In this document: one piece after another, positions 54,952 through 63,631 of the stretch
How the letters are laid out: every line of letters begins with the position of its first letter
How positions within the stretch are numbered: the stretch's first letter is position 1
Assembly (NCBI GenBank): GCA_035463855.1
Contig: DATHSW010000017.1
Coordinates: 1 to 64,000, forward strand
Origin: CAMLFJ01 sp035463855
Lineage (GTDB): Bacteria > Methylomirabilota > Methylomirabilia > Rokubacteriales > CSP1-6
Direction of reading: 5' to 3'
DNA length: 64,000 nucleotides
Made by a program: the position numbers and the translations under genes
The notes under the pieces: model-generated
What the model saw: only the letters and a program-made list of their open reading frames with translations
Database searches by the model: none
What the model was told of the DNA's origin: nothing

Positions 54952-56100
54952 ATGCTAGAGCGGCTCATCTCCGGCGACAACCACATCGACCTCACCTATT
55001 GCCCGCCCGATCTCTGGTCCTCCCAGGCGCCGTCGAAGTGGAAGCTGCTGGTGCCGCGGGTGGAGGAGCTGGAGGACGGCTGCCACTGGTTCGTGGAGGC
55101 GCAGGACAAGGGCATGTGGAACGGCGTGGGCCCGGGCTTCCTCAAGCGGACGCCTGGCTCCTTCGCCCGGATCGACGAGATGGCGGCCTGCGGCTTCGAA
55201 TGGGACCACCGCCCGGGCGCCCGCCCCCGGCCGACCACTCCCGAGCTGCGACTGGCCGACCTCGACCGCGACGGGCTCGACGCGGAGGTCGTCTACGGCT
55301 GTCTGATGATCAACGACATGATCGCGAGCGGCGAGCGCCGCGCCTGGGCCAACGCGATCTACAACGACTGGGCCGCCGACTTCGCCCGGAAGTCGGACCC
55401 GAGCCGGATCTACCCGCTGGCCATCGTGCCCAACAACGATCCCCAGGTGGCCGCGGCCGAGGTCCGCCGCTGCGCCAAGATGGGCCTCAAGGGCGGCGAT
55501 CTCGGCTTCAAGAGCATGAGCATCCCGCTCTACCAGCACGAGTGGTACCCGCTCTGGGAGGCGGCCGCCGAGTGCCGGTTCCCGATCGCGTTCCATTCGA
55601 CGGGCTTCAAGGCCCTGCGCGCCCCGGACAGCCCGCAGATGGAGCAGCGGTACATGCTCCAGTGGCGGCTCGTTCGCTCCTCGCTCTTCCAGCTCGACAC
55701 CATGGAGGTGCTGGTCTCGCTCATCACCTCCGGGGCCTGCGAGAAGTACCCGGACTTCAAGTTCGTGCTGGGCGAGTCCGGCGTGACCTGGCTGCCCTAC
55801 GTGTTCGACCGCTTCGACACCGAGTACGAGGACCGCGCCCGGGGTCTCGGCTTCTCGATGAAGCCGAGCGACTACTTCCGGCGCCAGGGGTACGTGACCT
55901 ACCAGCAGGATCAGTTCCTCGAGCCGATCATCCCGCTGGTGGGCGAGGACAACATCATCTGGGGCGCGGACTACCCGCACCCCGACTGCGTGTGGCCCGA
56001 CTCCCGCCGGCACCTCGAGAAGAACCTCGGCAACCTCCCCGAGCGCGTGCAGCGCAAGATCACCTACGACAACGTGGCCAAGCTCTACAACCTCCGCTGA
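54952..56100 (+). CDS. Amidohydrolase (amidohydrolase_2) family protein
   Basis: 382 residues with an AAGGAGGGCG site. The N-terminal metal motif is SGDNHIDL in place of DxHxH, followed by DPSRIYPLAIVPNNDP, FHSTGFKAL, FKFVLGESGVTWLPYVFDRFD and WGADYPHPDCVWPDS, as in decarboxylating or C-C hydrolysing relatives. The reaction probably cleaves a carboxylated or ring-derived intermediate. Forms an operon with the aldolase, the molybdopterin enzyme and an LLM oxidoreductase. Confidence 0.92.
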   Translation: MLERLISGDNHIDLTYCPPDLWSSQAPSKWKLLVPRVEELEDGCHWFVEAQDKGMWNGVGPGFLKRTPGSFARIDEMAACGFEWDHRPGARPRPTTPELRLADLDRDGLDAEVVYGCLMINDMIASGERRAWANAIYNDWAADFARKSDPSRIYPLAIVPNNDPQVAAAEVRRCAKMGLKGGDLGFKSMSIPLYQHEWYPLWEAAAECRFPIAFHSTGFKALRAPDSPQMEQRYMLQWRLVRSSLFQLDTMEVLVSLITSGACEKYPDFKFVLGESGVTWLPYVFDRFDTEYEDRARGLGFSMKPSDYFRRQGYVTYQQDQFLEPIIPLVGEDNIIWGADYPHPDCVWPDSRRHLEKNLGNLPERVQRKITYDNVAKLYNLR

Positions 56101-56113
56101 GCGAAAGGACCCC

Positions 56114-56893
56114 ATGACCACCACCGCGCTCGAGATTCCGTCCCTGAAGGGAAAGGTGTCGGACGAGGAGTGGGCCGTCCGGGTAAACCTGGCCGCCGCC
56201 TACCGCCTGGTGTCCCGCTACGGCTGGGAAGACCTGGTCTTCACCCACATCTCGGCCCGGGTGCCGGGCACCGAGGACCAGTTCCTGATCAACCCCTATG
56301 GCCTCTTCTTCGACGAGATCACCGCCTCGAGCCTGGTCAAGATCGACCAGCAGGGGCGGAAGCTCGAGGACTCGCCGTTCAAGGTGAACGAGGCCGGGTT
56401 CATCATCCACAGCGCGATCCACGCGGCGCGCCACGACGCCAGGTGCGTGCTGCACACCCACACCGCGAACGGCGTCGCGGTCTCCACCCAGCGGGCCGGG
56501 CTGCTGCCGATCTCGCAGCACTCGCTGTTCGTGCTCAACAGCCTCGGCTATCACGACTTCGAGGGCCCCGCGCTCGACGCGGACGAGAAGCCCCGGCTGG
56601 TCGCGGACCTGGGCGACAGCCGCTGCCTGATCCTGCGCAACCACGGCCTCCTCACCGTCGGCGAGACGGTCGCCGACGCGTTCGTGGCCATGTACTACCT
56701 CGAGGCCTCCTGCCAGATCCAGGTGCGCGCGCAGTCGGGCGGCGGCGAACTGATCCCGGTCCCTAAGGAGGTCATGGACCGGGGGTACGCCAACGCCACC
56801 GCGGCCCAGCGCCGCAACGGCGGTCAGGGCGCCCTCGTGTGGCCGGGCCTCCTGCGCCGGCTGGACCGGACGGACCCGTCCTACCGGAATTGA
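56114..56893 (+). CDS. Class II aldolase/adducin family protein
   Basis: 259 residues. VSRYGWEDLVFTHISARVPG, FLINPYGLFFDEITAS, the metal pair in VLHTHTANGVAVS and the third His in LRNHGLLTVGETV are intact. Acts on a phosphorylated or hydroxylated aldol substrate in bacteria; here the substrate is unknown. Its stop overlaps the next start as TTGA. Confidence 0.92.
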   Translation: MTTTALEIPSLKGKVSDEEWAVRVNLAAAYRLVSRYGWEDLVFTHISARVPGTEDQFLINPYGLFFDEITASSLVKIDQQGRKLEDSPFKVNEAGFIIHSAIHAARHDARCVLHTHTANGVAVSTQRAGLLPISQHSLFVLNSLGYHDFEGPALDADEKPRLVADLGDSRCLILRNHGLLTVGETVADAFVAMYYLEASCQIQVRAQSGGGELIPVPKEVMDRGYANATAAQRRNGGQGALVWPGLLRRLDRTDPSYRN

Positions 56894-59259
56894 GCGGAGC
56901 CGCGGACTCGCTGCGCTTCGGCGGCGCCCCGGGTGGGCGGCGTAGCGAGGACGGCCCGCTCCTCACCGGCCGCGGTCGCTTCACCGACGACCTGACCCTG
57001 GCCGGAGAGGTCCACGCCGTCTTCGTCCGCGCTCCGATCGCCCACGCGGTGATCCGGAGCGTGGACCCGGCTCCCGCGCTCGCCCTGCCCGGCGTGCTCG
57101 CCGTCTTCACCGGGCGCGATCTGGTCGCGGCCGGGCTCGGCGCGATCCCGCCCGCCGCGTCGTTCCCCGGCCGCGGGGGCCGGCCGCTGGCCGCCGCGCC
57201 CATTCCCCCGCTCGCGGTGGATCGCGTGCGCCACGTGGGCGAGGCGGTGGCCATCGTGGTCGCCGAGACGCTCGCGCAGGCCGCCGACGGCGCGGCCGCG
57301 GTCGCGCTCGATCTCGATCCGCTGCCCGCGGTCTCCCAGGTGGACCGCGCGCTGGCCCCGGGCGCCCAGGCCGTCTGGCCCGAGGCGCCGGACAACGTCG
57401 CCTTCGACTGGACCGACGGCGACGCCGCCGCGGTGGACGCGGCGTTCCGGGGCGCCGCCCATGTGGCCCGCGTGCGCCTGCACGACACCCGGCTCGCCCC
57501 CTCGGCGCTCGAGCCGCGCGCCGCCATCGGCCAGTGGGACGAGGCCACCCAGCGCTACACGCTCACCGCCTCCACCCAGGGCGTCGCGGTGGTGCGCCGC
57601 CTCCTCGCGGAGGGCGTCTTCAAGATCCCGCCGACGCACCTCCGCGTGGTCACCCATGACGTGGGCGGCGGCTTCGGCATGAAGGTGCAGGCCTATCCCG
57701 AGTACGCGGCGCTGCTCTTCGCGGCGCGCCGCCTGCGCCGTCCGGTCAAGTGGCGCGCCACCCGCGTCGAGAGCTTCCTGGCCGACACCGCCGGCCGCGA
57801 CGGCGTGCTCGAGGGCGAGCTGGCGCTCGACGCCACCGGGCGGTTCCTGGGCCTCCGCGTCCGCACCCGTGTGGGCATCGGCGCCTACGTCACCGCGTTC
57901 GCGGCGGTGTTCGGGACCAACAACACCAAGAACTGCCTCTCGAGCGTCTACCGCATCCCCGCCATCGGCATCGACGTCACGCTCGCCTTCACCAACGCGG
58001 CGCCGCTCGGACCCTACCGCGGCGCGGGGCGGCCGGAGGCGCTCTACCTCGTCGAGCGGCTGATCGACCAGGCCGCCGCCACCACCGGCCGCGACCGCGT
58101 GGAGCTGCGCCGGCGCAACTTCATCGCGCCCGCCGCGATGCCCTACCACACGCCGAACGGACCGGTCTACGACAGCGGCGAGTTCGAGGCCATCATGGAT
58201 CGGGCGCTGGCCCTGGCCGACTGGAAGGGCTTCCCGCAGCGCCGCGCGGCCTCCGAGCGGGCCGGGCGCCTGCGCGGCATCGGCCTCTGTTGCTTCCTCG
58301 AGGTCGCGGGCGGCATCCTCGACGAGATCGTGGAGCTGCGCTTCGGCCCCGACGGCACGGTGGCGCTCCACACCGGGGCCCAGCCGATGGGCCAGGGCCA
58401 TCTCTCGACCTTCCCTCCGCTGATCGCGGCCCGGCTCGGCATCGACCCGGGGGCGGTGCGGCTCGTCCAGGGCGACAGCGATCTCGTCCCGGCCGGCACG
58501 CCGAGCGTGGCGTCACGGTCGATGATGATGGCGGGCAGCGCGGCGACGCTGGCCTGCGACGCGGCGATCGACAAGGGCCGCCGCGTCGCCGCGCACTACT
58601 TCGAGGCCGCCGCCCCCGACGTGGAGTTCGCGGGCGGCCGCTTCCGCGTGAAGGGCACCGACCGGGCCATCGGCCTGCTCGAGCTGGCCTCCCGGGCCCG
58701 CGCGCTGCCGAGCCTGCCCGCCGACCTGGCCGGCGGCCTCGACAGCACCGCCAAGTTCGTCTCGCCCCAGATGAGCTTCCCGAACGGCTGCCACGTCACC
58801 GAGGTCGAGATCGACCCGGAGACCGGCGCGGTCGCGGTCGTCGGCTACGCCGCGGTGGACGACGTGGGGCGCATCGTGCACGAGACCGTCGTGGAGGGCC
58901 AGATCCACGGCGGCATCGCCCAGGGCCTGGGCCAGGTGCTCGGCGAGCAGGTGATCTACGACGAGCACGGCCAGCTCCTCACCGCCTCGTTCATGGACTA
59001 CATGTTGCCGCGCGCCGACGATCTCCCCGTCCTGCGCGTGGGCCACCACGCGGTGCCCTGCACCACCAACCCGCTCGGCGTGAAGGGCGCGGGCGAGTCG
59101 GGGGTGGCGGGCGCGATTCCCTCGGCGGTGAACGCGGTCCTCGACGCCCTGGCCCGCCGCGGGGTGCGCGAGCTGGACCTGCCGATGTCGCCCGCGCGCG
59201 TCTGGACCGCGCTCCAGGGCGCCGGTGTCTCCGGGCCACCCCGCCCCGGAACGAGCTAG
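56890..59259 (+). CDS. Molybdopterin-binding subunit of a xanthine-dehydrogenase family hydroxylase
   Basis: 789 residues from a TTG overlapping the aldolase stop; upstream residues in the same frame are aldolase shadow. FTDDLTLAGEVHAVFVRAPIAHA, DVGGGFGMKVQAYPEYA, GPYRGAGRPEALYLVERL and the C-terminal VKGAGESGVAGAIPSAVNAV with catalytic Glu are present. The PYRGAGR loop lacks the Cys of form I CO dehydrogenase, so it is a hydroxylase-type enzyme. No FAD or [2Fe-2S] subunit genes are adjacent. Confidence 0.94.
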   Translation: MSGAADSLRFGGAPGGRRSEDGPLLTGRGRFTDDLTLAGEVHAVFVRAPIAHAVIRSVDPAPALALPGVLAVFTGRDLVAAGLGAIPPAASFPGRGGRPLAAAPIPPLAVDRVRHVGEAVAIVVAETLAQAADGAAAVALDLDPLPAVSQVDRALAPGAQAVWPEAPDNVAFDWTDGDAAAVDAAFRGAAHVARVRLHDTRLAPSALEPRAAIGQWDEATQRYTLTASTQGVAVVRRLLAEGVFKIPPTHLRVVTHDVGGGFGMKVQAYPEYAALLFAARRLRRPVKWRATRVESFLADTAGRDGVLEGELALDATGRFLGLRVRTRVGIGAYVTAFAAVFGTNNTKNCLSSVYRIPAIGIDVTLAFTNAAPLGPYRGAGRPEALYLVERLIDQAAATTGRDRVELRRRNFIAPAAMPYHTPNGPVYDSGEFEAIMDRALALADWKGFPQRRAASERAGRLRGIGLCCFLEVAGGILDEIVELRFGPDGTVALHTGAQPMGQGHLSTFPPLIAARLGIDPGAVRLVQGDSDLVPAGTPSVASRSMMMAGSAATLACDAAIDKGRRVAAHYFEAAAPDVEFAGGRFRVKGTDRAIGLLELASRARALPSLPADLAGGLDSTAKFVSPQMSFPNGCHVTEVEIDPETGAVAVVGYAAVDDVGRIVHETVVEGQIHGGIAQGLGQVLGEQVIYDEHGQLLTASFMDYMLPRADDLPVLRVGHHAVPCTTNPLGVKGAGESGVAGAIPSAVNAVLDALARRGVRELDLPMSPARVWTALQGAGVSGPPRPGTS

Positions 59260-59270
59260 AATACCCGCCC

Positions 59271-59453
59271 GTGACGACCTCGACCGCTCTGCCCATGCTC
59301 ACGACCACCATCGACGGCCGCCTGCGCACCCGCTTCAACGCCCGGCACATCGTCCGCGGCTACGAGAAGACCGGGCGCACGCTGGACCCCGAGGGCGCGG
59401 AGGCGGTGCGCCTCTGGCTCCGCGCGGGCGACCGCCGCCACTTCCGCGGCTAA
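59271..59453 (+). CDS. Hypothetical 60-residue protein
   Basis: GTG at 59271, no clear ribosome binding site, 11 bp after the molybdopterin gene and 8 bp before the next. The sequence is Arg-rich (RLRTRFNARHIVRGYEKTGR) with a C-terminal EAVRLWLRAG helix. No family recognised. It fills the gap between two co-oriented genes, which supports it being real, but its size keeps confidence low. Confidence 0.45.
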   Translation: MTTSTALPMLTTTIDGRLRTRFNARHIVRGYEKTGRTLDPEGAEAVRLWLRAGDRRHFRG

Positions 59454-59461
59454 GCCGCGTC

Positions 59462-60349
59462 ATGGCCGTTCCCGTCGGGCTCAATATCTGGTCGCGCCTG
59501 GTCGGGGACACCTTCCCGTACTTCGACCAGACCATCGCCCCGTTCGACATCCTGTGGATGCCGGACCACGTGCAGTACGGGTCCAACAAGGTGGCCGAGG
59601 GCTGGACGCTCTTGACGTGGGCGCTGGCCCGGTACCCCGACAAGCGCTGCGGCCACGAGGTGCTCTGCAACAGCTTCCGCAACCCCGCTCACCTCGCCAA
59701 GATGGCGGCCACCGCCCAGGTCCTCTCGGGTGGGCGAGTCATCCTGGGCATCGGCGCGGGCTGGAACGAGGAAGAGTACAAGGCCTACGGCTGGCCCTAC
59801 CCGCCCGCCCGGGTGCGCATCGCCCAGCTCGCGGAGGCCATCGAGCTGATCCGGCGGATGTGGGCGGACAGCCCCGCCGAATATCACGGCGAGCACTATT
59901 CGATCTCGGGCGCCTACTGCGAGCCGCGGCCGAGCCCGGCGCCCCCGGTGATGGTGGGTGGCGCCGGCGAGAAGTTCCTGCTCCGGGTCGTCGCCCGGCA
60001 CGCGAACTGGTGGAACTACGTCTGGAAGGGCCCGGAGGCCTACGCCCACAAGCAGGAGGTGCTGAAGGGCCACTGCCGCGACGTGGGCCGGGACTACGAC
60101 GAGATCGAGCAGGTGGTCCGGGTCGGCATCCTGATCGCGGAGAACGAGCGCGAGGTCGAGCGCCTGAAGAAGGCGCCCGGGATCCGCCCGCTCGGCGACA
60201 TCCAGATCGTCGGCACCCCCGCGCAGGTGACCGACGTGATGCTCGGGATCGTCAAGCAGGGCGCCCGCCGCCTCACCGTGAACTTCGCCGACGTGCCCCG
60301 TCCCGAGGGCACCTGGCTCTTCGCCTCGACCGTTCTCCCGCATCTGTAG
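59462..60349 (+). CDS. LLM-class F420-dependent oxidoreductase
   Basis: 295 residues. FDILWMPDHVQYG, LGHEVLCNS-type (RCGHEVLCNSFRNPAHLAKMAA), LSGGRVILGIGAGWNEEEYKAYG, EAIELIRRMW and VMVGGAGEKFLLRVVARHANWWN are the canonical F420-dependent LLM signatures. Substrate unknown; it ends the operon begun by the amidohydrolase and is followed by a hairpin. Confidence 0.92.
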   Translation: MAVPVGLNIWSRLVGDTFPYFDQTIAPFDILWMPDHVQYGSNKVAEGWTLLTWALARYPDKRCGHEVLCNSFRNPAHLAKMAATAQVLSGGRVILGIGAGWNEEEYKAYGWPYPPARVRIAQLAEAIELIRRMWADSPAEYHGEHYSISGAYCEPRPSPAPPVMVGGAGEKFLLRVVARHANWWNYVWKGPEAYAHKQEVLKGHCRDVGRDYDEIEQVVRVGILIAENEREVERLKKAPGIRPLGDIQIVGTPAQVTDVMLGIVKQGARRLTVNFADVPRPEGTWLFASTVLPHL

Positions 60350-60378
60350 CCGGGAATTCCGTTCCCGGTAGTTTCTTC
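60350..60378 (+). terminator. Terminator-like hairpin after the LLM gene
   Basis: CCGGGAA-TTCCG-TTCCCGG (arms 60350-60356 and 60362-60368) directly after the stop, followed by TAGTTTCTTC. A second hairpin, GGTCGCGACG-CTCGT-CGTCCCGACC (60379-60403, one mismatch), follows at once. Confidence 0.5.
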
Positions 60379-60492
60379 GGTCGCGACGCTCGTCGTCCCG
60401 ACCGATCGCCGGCCACCTCCCGCGGCGCCTCACGCGACACTACCGCGGAGGCGCTCCGGCCGGCCGCACCCCGGGGCTATCATGCCCCCGCC

Positions 60493-61719
60493 ATGGACAC
60501 CCCGGCCCCCCGGCTCGCGGCGAGTCAGGCTCTGGGGGAGCGCGCGCGCCGGGTCATGCCGGGCGGCGTCTACGGCCACCAGAACGGCGCCGCCCTCGGC
60601 GAGGGCCACCCCCGCTTCCTGGCCCGGGCCGAGCGCGCCCGCATCTGGGACGTGGACGGCAACGAGTACGTGGACTGGATGTGCGCGTACGGCCCGATGA
60701 TCCTGGGCTACGGCCATCCCGCCGTCGAGGCCGCGGTGGCCGAGCAGCTCGCGAGCGGCGACTGCCTGCCCCTGCCCGGCCCCCGCATGGTCGAGCTCGC
60801 CGAGCGGCTGGTGGCCCTCACCCCGCGCGCGGACTTCGCGGTCTTCGGCAAGAACGGCGCCGACGCCACGAGCTGGGCGGTGGACGTGGCCCGCGCGCAC
60901 ACCGGCCGGCCGCGCATCGCCCGCGTCCGCGGCGCCTATCACGCCGCCCGCCCGTGGGCGCTGCCCCATCTGCCGGGGGTGCCGACCCACTACCGGGACG
61001 AGCTGCTCGAGTTCGCGTGGAACGATCTCGACGAGCTGGGGGCGCTCTTCGCCGCGCATCCGGGCGAGATCGCGGTGGTCATGACCACCCCGTTCGACCA
61101 CGCCACCGGCGCCGCGCCGGCCCCCGGCTTCTTCGCGGGGCTGCGCGCGCTCTGCGACGCCCACGGCACCCTCTTCGCCATGGACGACGTGCGCGCGGGC
61201 TTTCGCGTCGACCTGGGCGGCTCCTGCGAGCACTTCGGGGCGGCGCCGGACCTGATCTGCTACTCCAAGGCCATCGCCAACGGCCACGCCCTCTCCGCGG
61301 GCCTGGCCCGCGAGCCGCTCCGCCGGGCCGCCGAGCGCATCTACTTCACCGGCTCGTTCTTCTTCGCGAGCGGCGCGTTCGCGGCGGCCCTGGCCACCCT
61401 GGACGTCCTCGCGCGGACCGATGCGATCGCCCGCATCCAGCGGATCGGGGCCCTCCTGGCCGGCGGCCTCGCCGAGCAGGCCCGGCGGCACGGCGTCCCG
61501 CTGCTCCCGCTCGGCCAGCCCGCGATGCCGGTCGTCCGCTTTCCCGACGATCCCGAGCGCCGGCGCATCCGCCGCTGGTGCTCTCTCGTCACCGCGCGCG
61601 GCGCGTACGCGCACCCCGCCCACAACTGGTTCGTGTCGGCGGCCCACACCGAAGAGGACGTGGCCCGGACGCTCCAGGCGAGCGAACACGCGTTCAAGAC
61701 GCTCGCCGCCGAGGGCTGA
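60493..61719 (+). CDS. Class III aminotransferase, glutamate-1-semialdehyde aminomutase-like
   Basis: 408 residues. RVMPGGVYGHQN, DVDGNEYVDWMCAYGPMILGYGHP, FGKNGADATSWAVDVARAHTGR, the DDVRAGFR motif (DEVxxGFR in most relatives) and PLP Lys in CYSKAIANGH. HemL enzymes have a stricter SGTEA/GGEV-like context, so a role in porphyrin synthesis is unlikely; it is probably a catabolic aminotransferase or racemase. Convergent with the kinase gene, 4 bp apart. Confidence 0.9.
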   Translation: MDTPAPRLAASQALGERARRVMPGGVYGHQNGAALGEGHPRFLARAERARIWDVDGNEYVDWMCAYGPMILGYGHPAVEAAVAEQLASGDCLPLPGPRMVELAERLVALTPRADFAVFGKNGADATSWAVDVARAHTGRPRIARVRGAYHAARPWALPHLPGVPTHYRDELLEFAWNDLDELGALFAAHPGEIAVVMTTPFDHATGAAPAPGFFAGLRALCDAHGTLFAMDDVRAGFRVDLGGSCEHFGAAPDLICYSKAIANGHALSAGLAREPLRRAAERIYFTGSFFFASGAFAAALATLDVLARTDAIARIQRIGALLAGGLAEQARRHGVPLLPLGQPAMPVVRFPDDPERRRIRRWCSLVTARGAYAHPAHNWFVSAAHTEEDVARTLQASEHAFKTLAAEG

Positions 61720-61723
61720 GGGA

Positions 61724-63625
61724 TCAGCCGCCGAGGACCTCGCGGACCCGCCGGCTCAGGCCGTCGGGGGTGAACGGCTTCTGGAGCAGGTGCCCGGCGA
61801 ACTCGGTTCCGCCGAGCTGAGTGAGGGCGGCGCCCGTGTAACCCGACATGAACAGCACCGCCATGTCCGGCCGCGCGATCTTGAGGTGATCGGCGAGCTG
61901 CTGGCCGTTCATCTCGGGCATCACCACGTCGGTGAGCAGCAGGTCGATCCGGCGCTCGTGGGTCTGGTGGATCCGGAGCGCCTCCCGCGGGGAGGCGGCC
62001 TCGAGTACCGCGTAGCCTTGCACGGTCAAGATCTCGCGGGCGAGCGTGCGCAGGCTCTCGTCGTCCTCCACCAGCAGCACCGTCTCCGAGCCGCGCAGGC
62101 GGGTCCCGGACGCCTTGGCCGGCTCGGCCGCCGCCGCTTCCTCCTCCACTCGCGGCAGGCATACCTTGAAGGACGCGCCCCGGCCCGGCTCGCTCTCGAC
62201 CTCGATGAAGCCCCCGCTCTGCTTGACGATGCCGTACACGGTCGCCAGCCCGAGCCCGGTGCCCTTGCCGACCTCTTTGGTGGTAAAGAACGGTTCAAAG
62301 ATCTGGGCCCGGATCGCCGCGTCCATGCCGTGCCCGCTGTCCGTCACCGACAGCACCACGTAGCTGCCCGAAGCCAGATCGTGGGCGCGCGCCGCGCCCT
62401 CGTCCACGACGGCGTCGGCGGTCTCGAGGATCAGCTGGCCGCCCTGCGGCATCGCGTCACGGGCATTGACCGCCAGGTTGAGGATCACCTGCTCCACCTG
62501 CCCCGGGTCCGCCTTCACCCGGCCGAGCCCGGCGCCGGGCCTGACCGAGACCTCGATGTGCTCGCCGATCAGGCGCCGCAGGAGGGGCTCGATTCCGGTC
62601 ACCATCTCGTTGAGGTCGAGGACGCGCGGCTCCAGCGCCTGCTTGCGGCTGAAGGCCAGGAGCTGGTGCGTGAGCCGGGCCGCGCGCTCCGCGGCGCCGC
62701 GTACCAGCTCGACCTCCCGGCGCAGCGCATCCTCGGGCCCGAGCTTGCTCAGCATCAGGTAGCAGCGTCCCCCGATCACGGTGAGCAGGTTGTTGAAGTC
62801 GTGGGCCACTCCGCCCGCGAGCTGGCCGACCGCCTCCATCTTCTGGGCCTGCCGGAGCTGGGCCTCGAGCCGCCGCCGCTCGGTGACGTCGGCGAGGCTC
62901 CACTCGTAGTGCAAGATGCGCCCCCCCGCGTCTTTCACCGGCCGCCCGTTCACGCTCACCCAGATGAGCTCGCCGTCGCGACGCCGGCCCTGGATCTCGA
63001 CGTGCTGCAGGGTCTCGCCCCGCTCGAGGGCTCCGACGAGCCGCGCGCGGTCGTCCACGTCCGCGCAGAGGTCGGCCACGCTCGCGTCGAGCAGCGCGGA
63101 CACGCTCGGGAAGCCCGCGAGCCGGGCGGCGGCCGCATTGGCGGCGAGGATGCGGCCGTCGGGCAAGCAGCGGATGAGGCCCACCGGCGCGCCGTCGAAC
63201 AGCTCGTGATAGCGCAGCTCGGCGGCCCGGGCGGCCGCGCGCTGCCGGGCGTGGTCGATCGCGCTGCGCACGGCGGCGGGCAACCGCATGAACCGTCGAG
63301 GGTCCTTGAGAACGTAGTCGTCGAGGCCCTTGCGCAACGCCTCCACCGCGATCTCTTCGCTCAGTGTCCCGGTGCACAGGATGACCGGGCACTCCGGCCA
63401 CTGGGCCTTCAGCGTGTCGAGGAGCGCGAAGCCGTCCGTGAAACCCAGGCCGTAGTCGGTGATGACCAGGTCGAAGGACCCGTCCTCGATGGCGCGGGCG
63501 AGGGTCTCGGGGTCGCCCACCTCGGTGATCGTCAGATCGGGAAACTCGCGGGTCAGCGCGCGGCGAATGAGGAGCCGGTCGTCAGGATTGTCGTCCACCA
63601 GCAGGATCCGGAACTCGTCGTTCAC
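61724..63625 (-). CDS. Hybrid sensor histidine kinase (REC-PAS-HisKA-HATPase-REC)
   Basis: 633 residues, no membrane segment. N-terminal receiver (about 5-120, phospho-Asp in LVITDYGLGF), PAS domain (about 135-255, FDGAPVGLIRCLPDGRILAAN), HisKA with the phospho-His in GGVAHDFNNLLTVIGG, ATPase boxes VNARDAMPQGG and GTGLGLATVYG, and a C-terminal receiver (LLLTDVVMPEMNG, Lys in LLQKPF). All sites are intact. The order suggests a cytosolic phosphorelay that receives phosphate or a signal from the response regulator encoded 6 bp upstream. Confidence 0.95.
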   Translation of the reverse strand: MNDEFRILLVDDNPDDRLLIRRALTREFPDLTITEVGDPETLARAIEDGSFDLVITDYGLGFTDGFALLDTLKAQWPECPVILCTGTLSEEIAVEALRKGLDDYVLKDPRRFMRLPAAVRSAIDHARQRAAARAAELRYHELFDGAPVGLIRCLPDGRILAANAAAARLAGFPSVSALLDASVADLCADVDDRARLVGALERGETLQHVEIQGRRRDGELIWVSVNGRPVKDAGGRILHYEWSLADVTERRRLEAQLRQAQKMEAVGQLAGGVAHDFNNLLTVIGGRCYLMLSKLGPEDALRREVELVRGAAERAARLTHQLLAFSRKQALEPRVLDLNEMVTGIEPLLRRLIGEHIEVSVRPGAGLGRVKADPGQVEQVILNLAVNARDAMPQGGQLILETADAVVDEGAARAHDLASGSYVVLSVTDSGHGMDAAIRAQIFEPFFTTKEVGKGTGLGLATVYGIVKQSGGFIEVESEPGRGASFKVCLPRVEEEAAAAEPAKASGTRLRGSETVLLVEDDESLRTLAREILTVQGYAVLEAASPREALRIHQTHERRIDLLLTDVVMPEMNGQQLADHLKIARPDMAVLFMSGYTGAALTQLGGTEFAGHLLQKPFTPDGLSRRVREVLGG

Positions 63626-63631
63626 GCTCGC

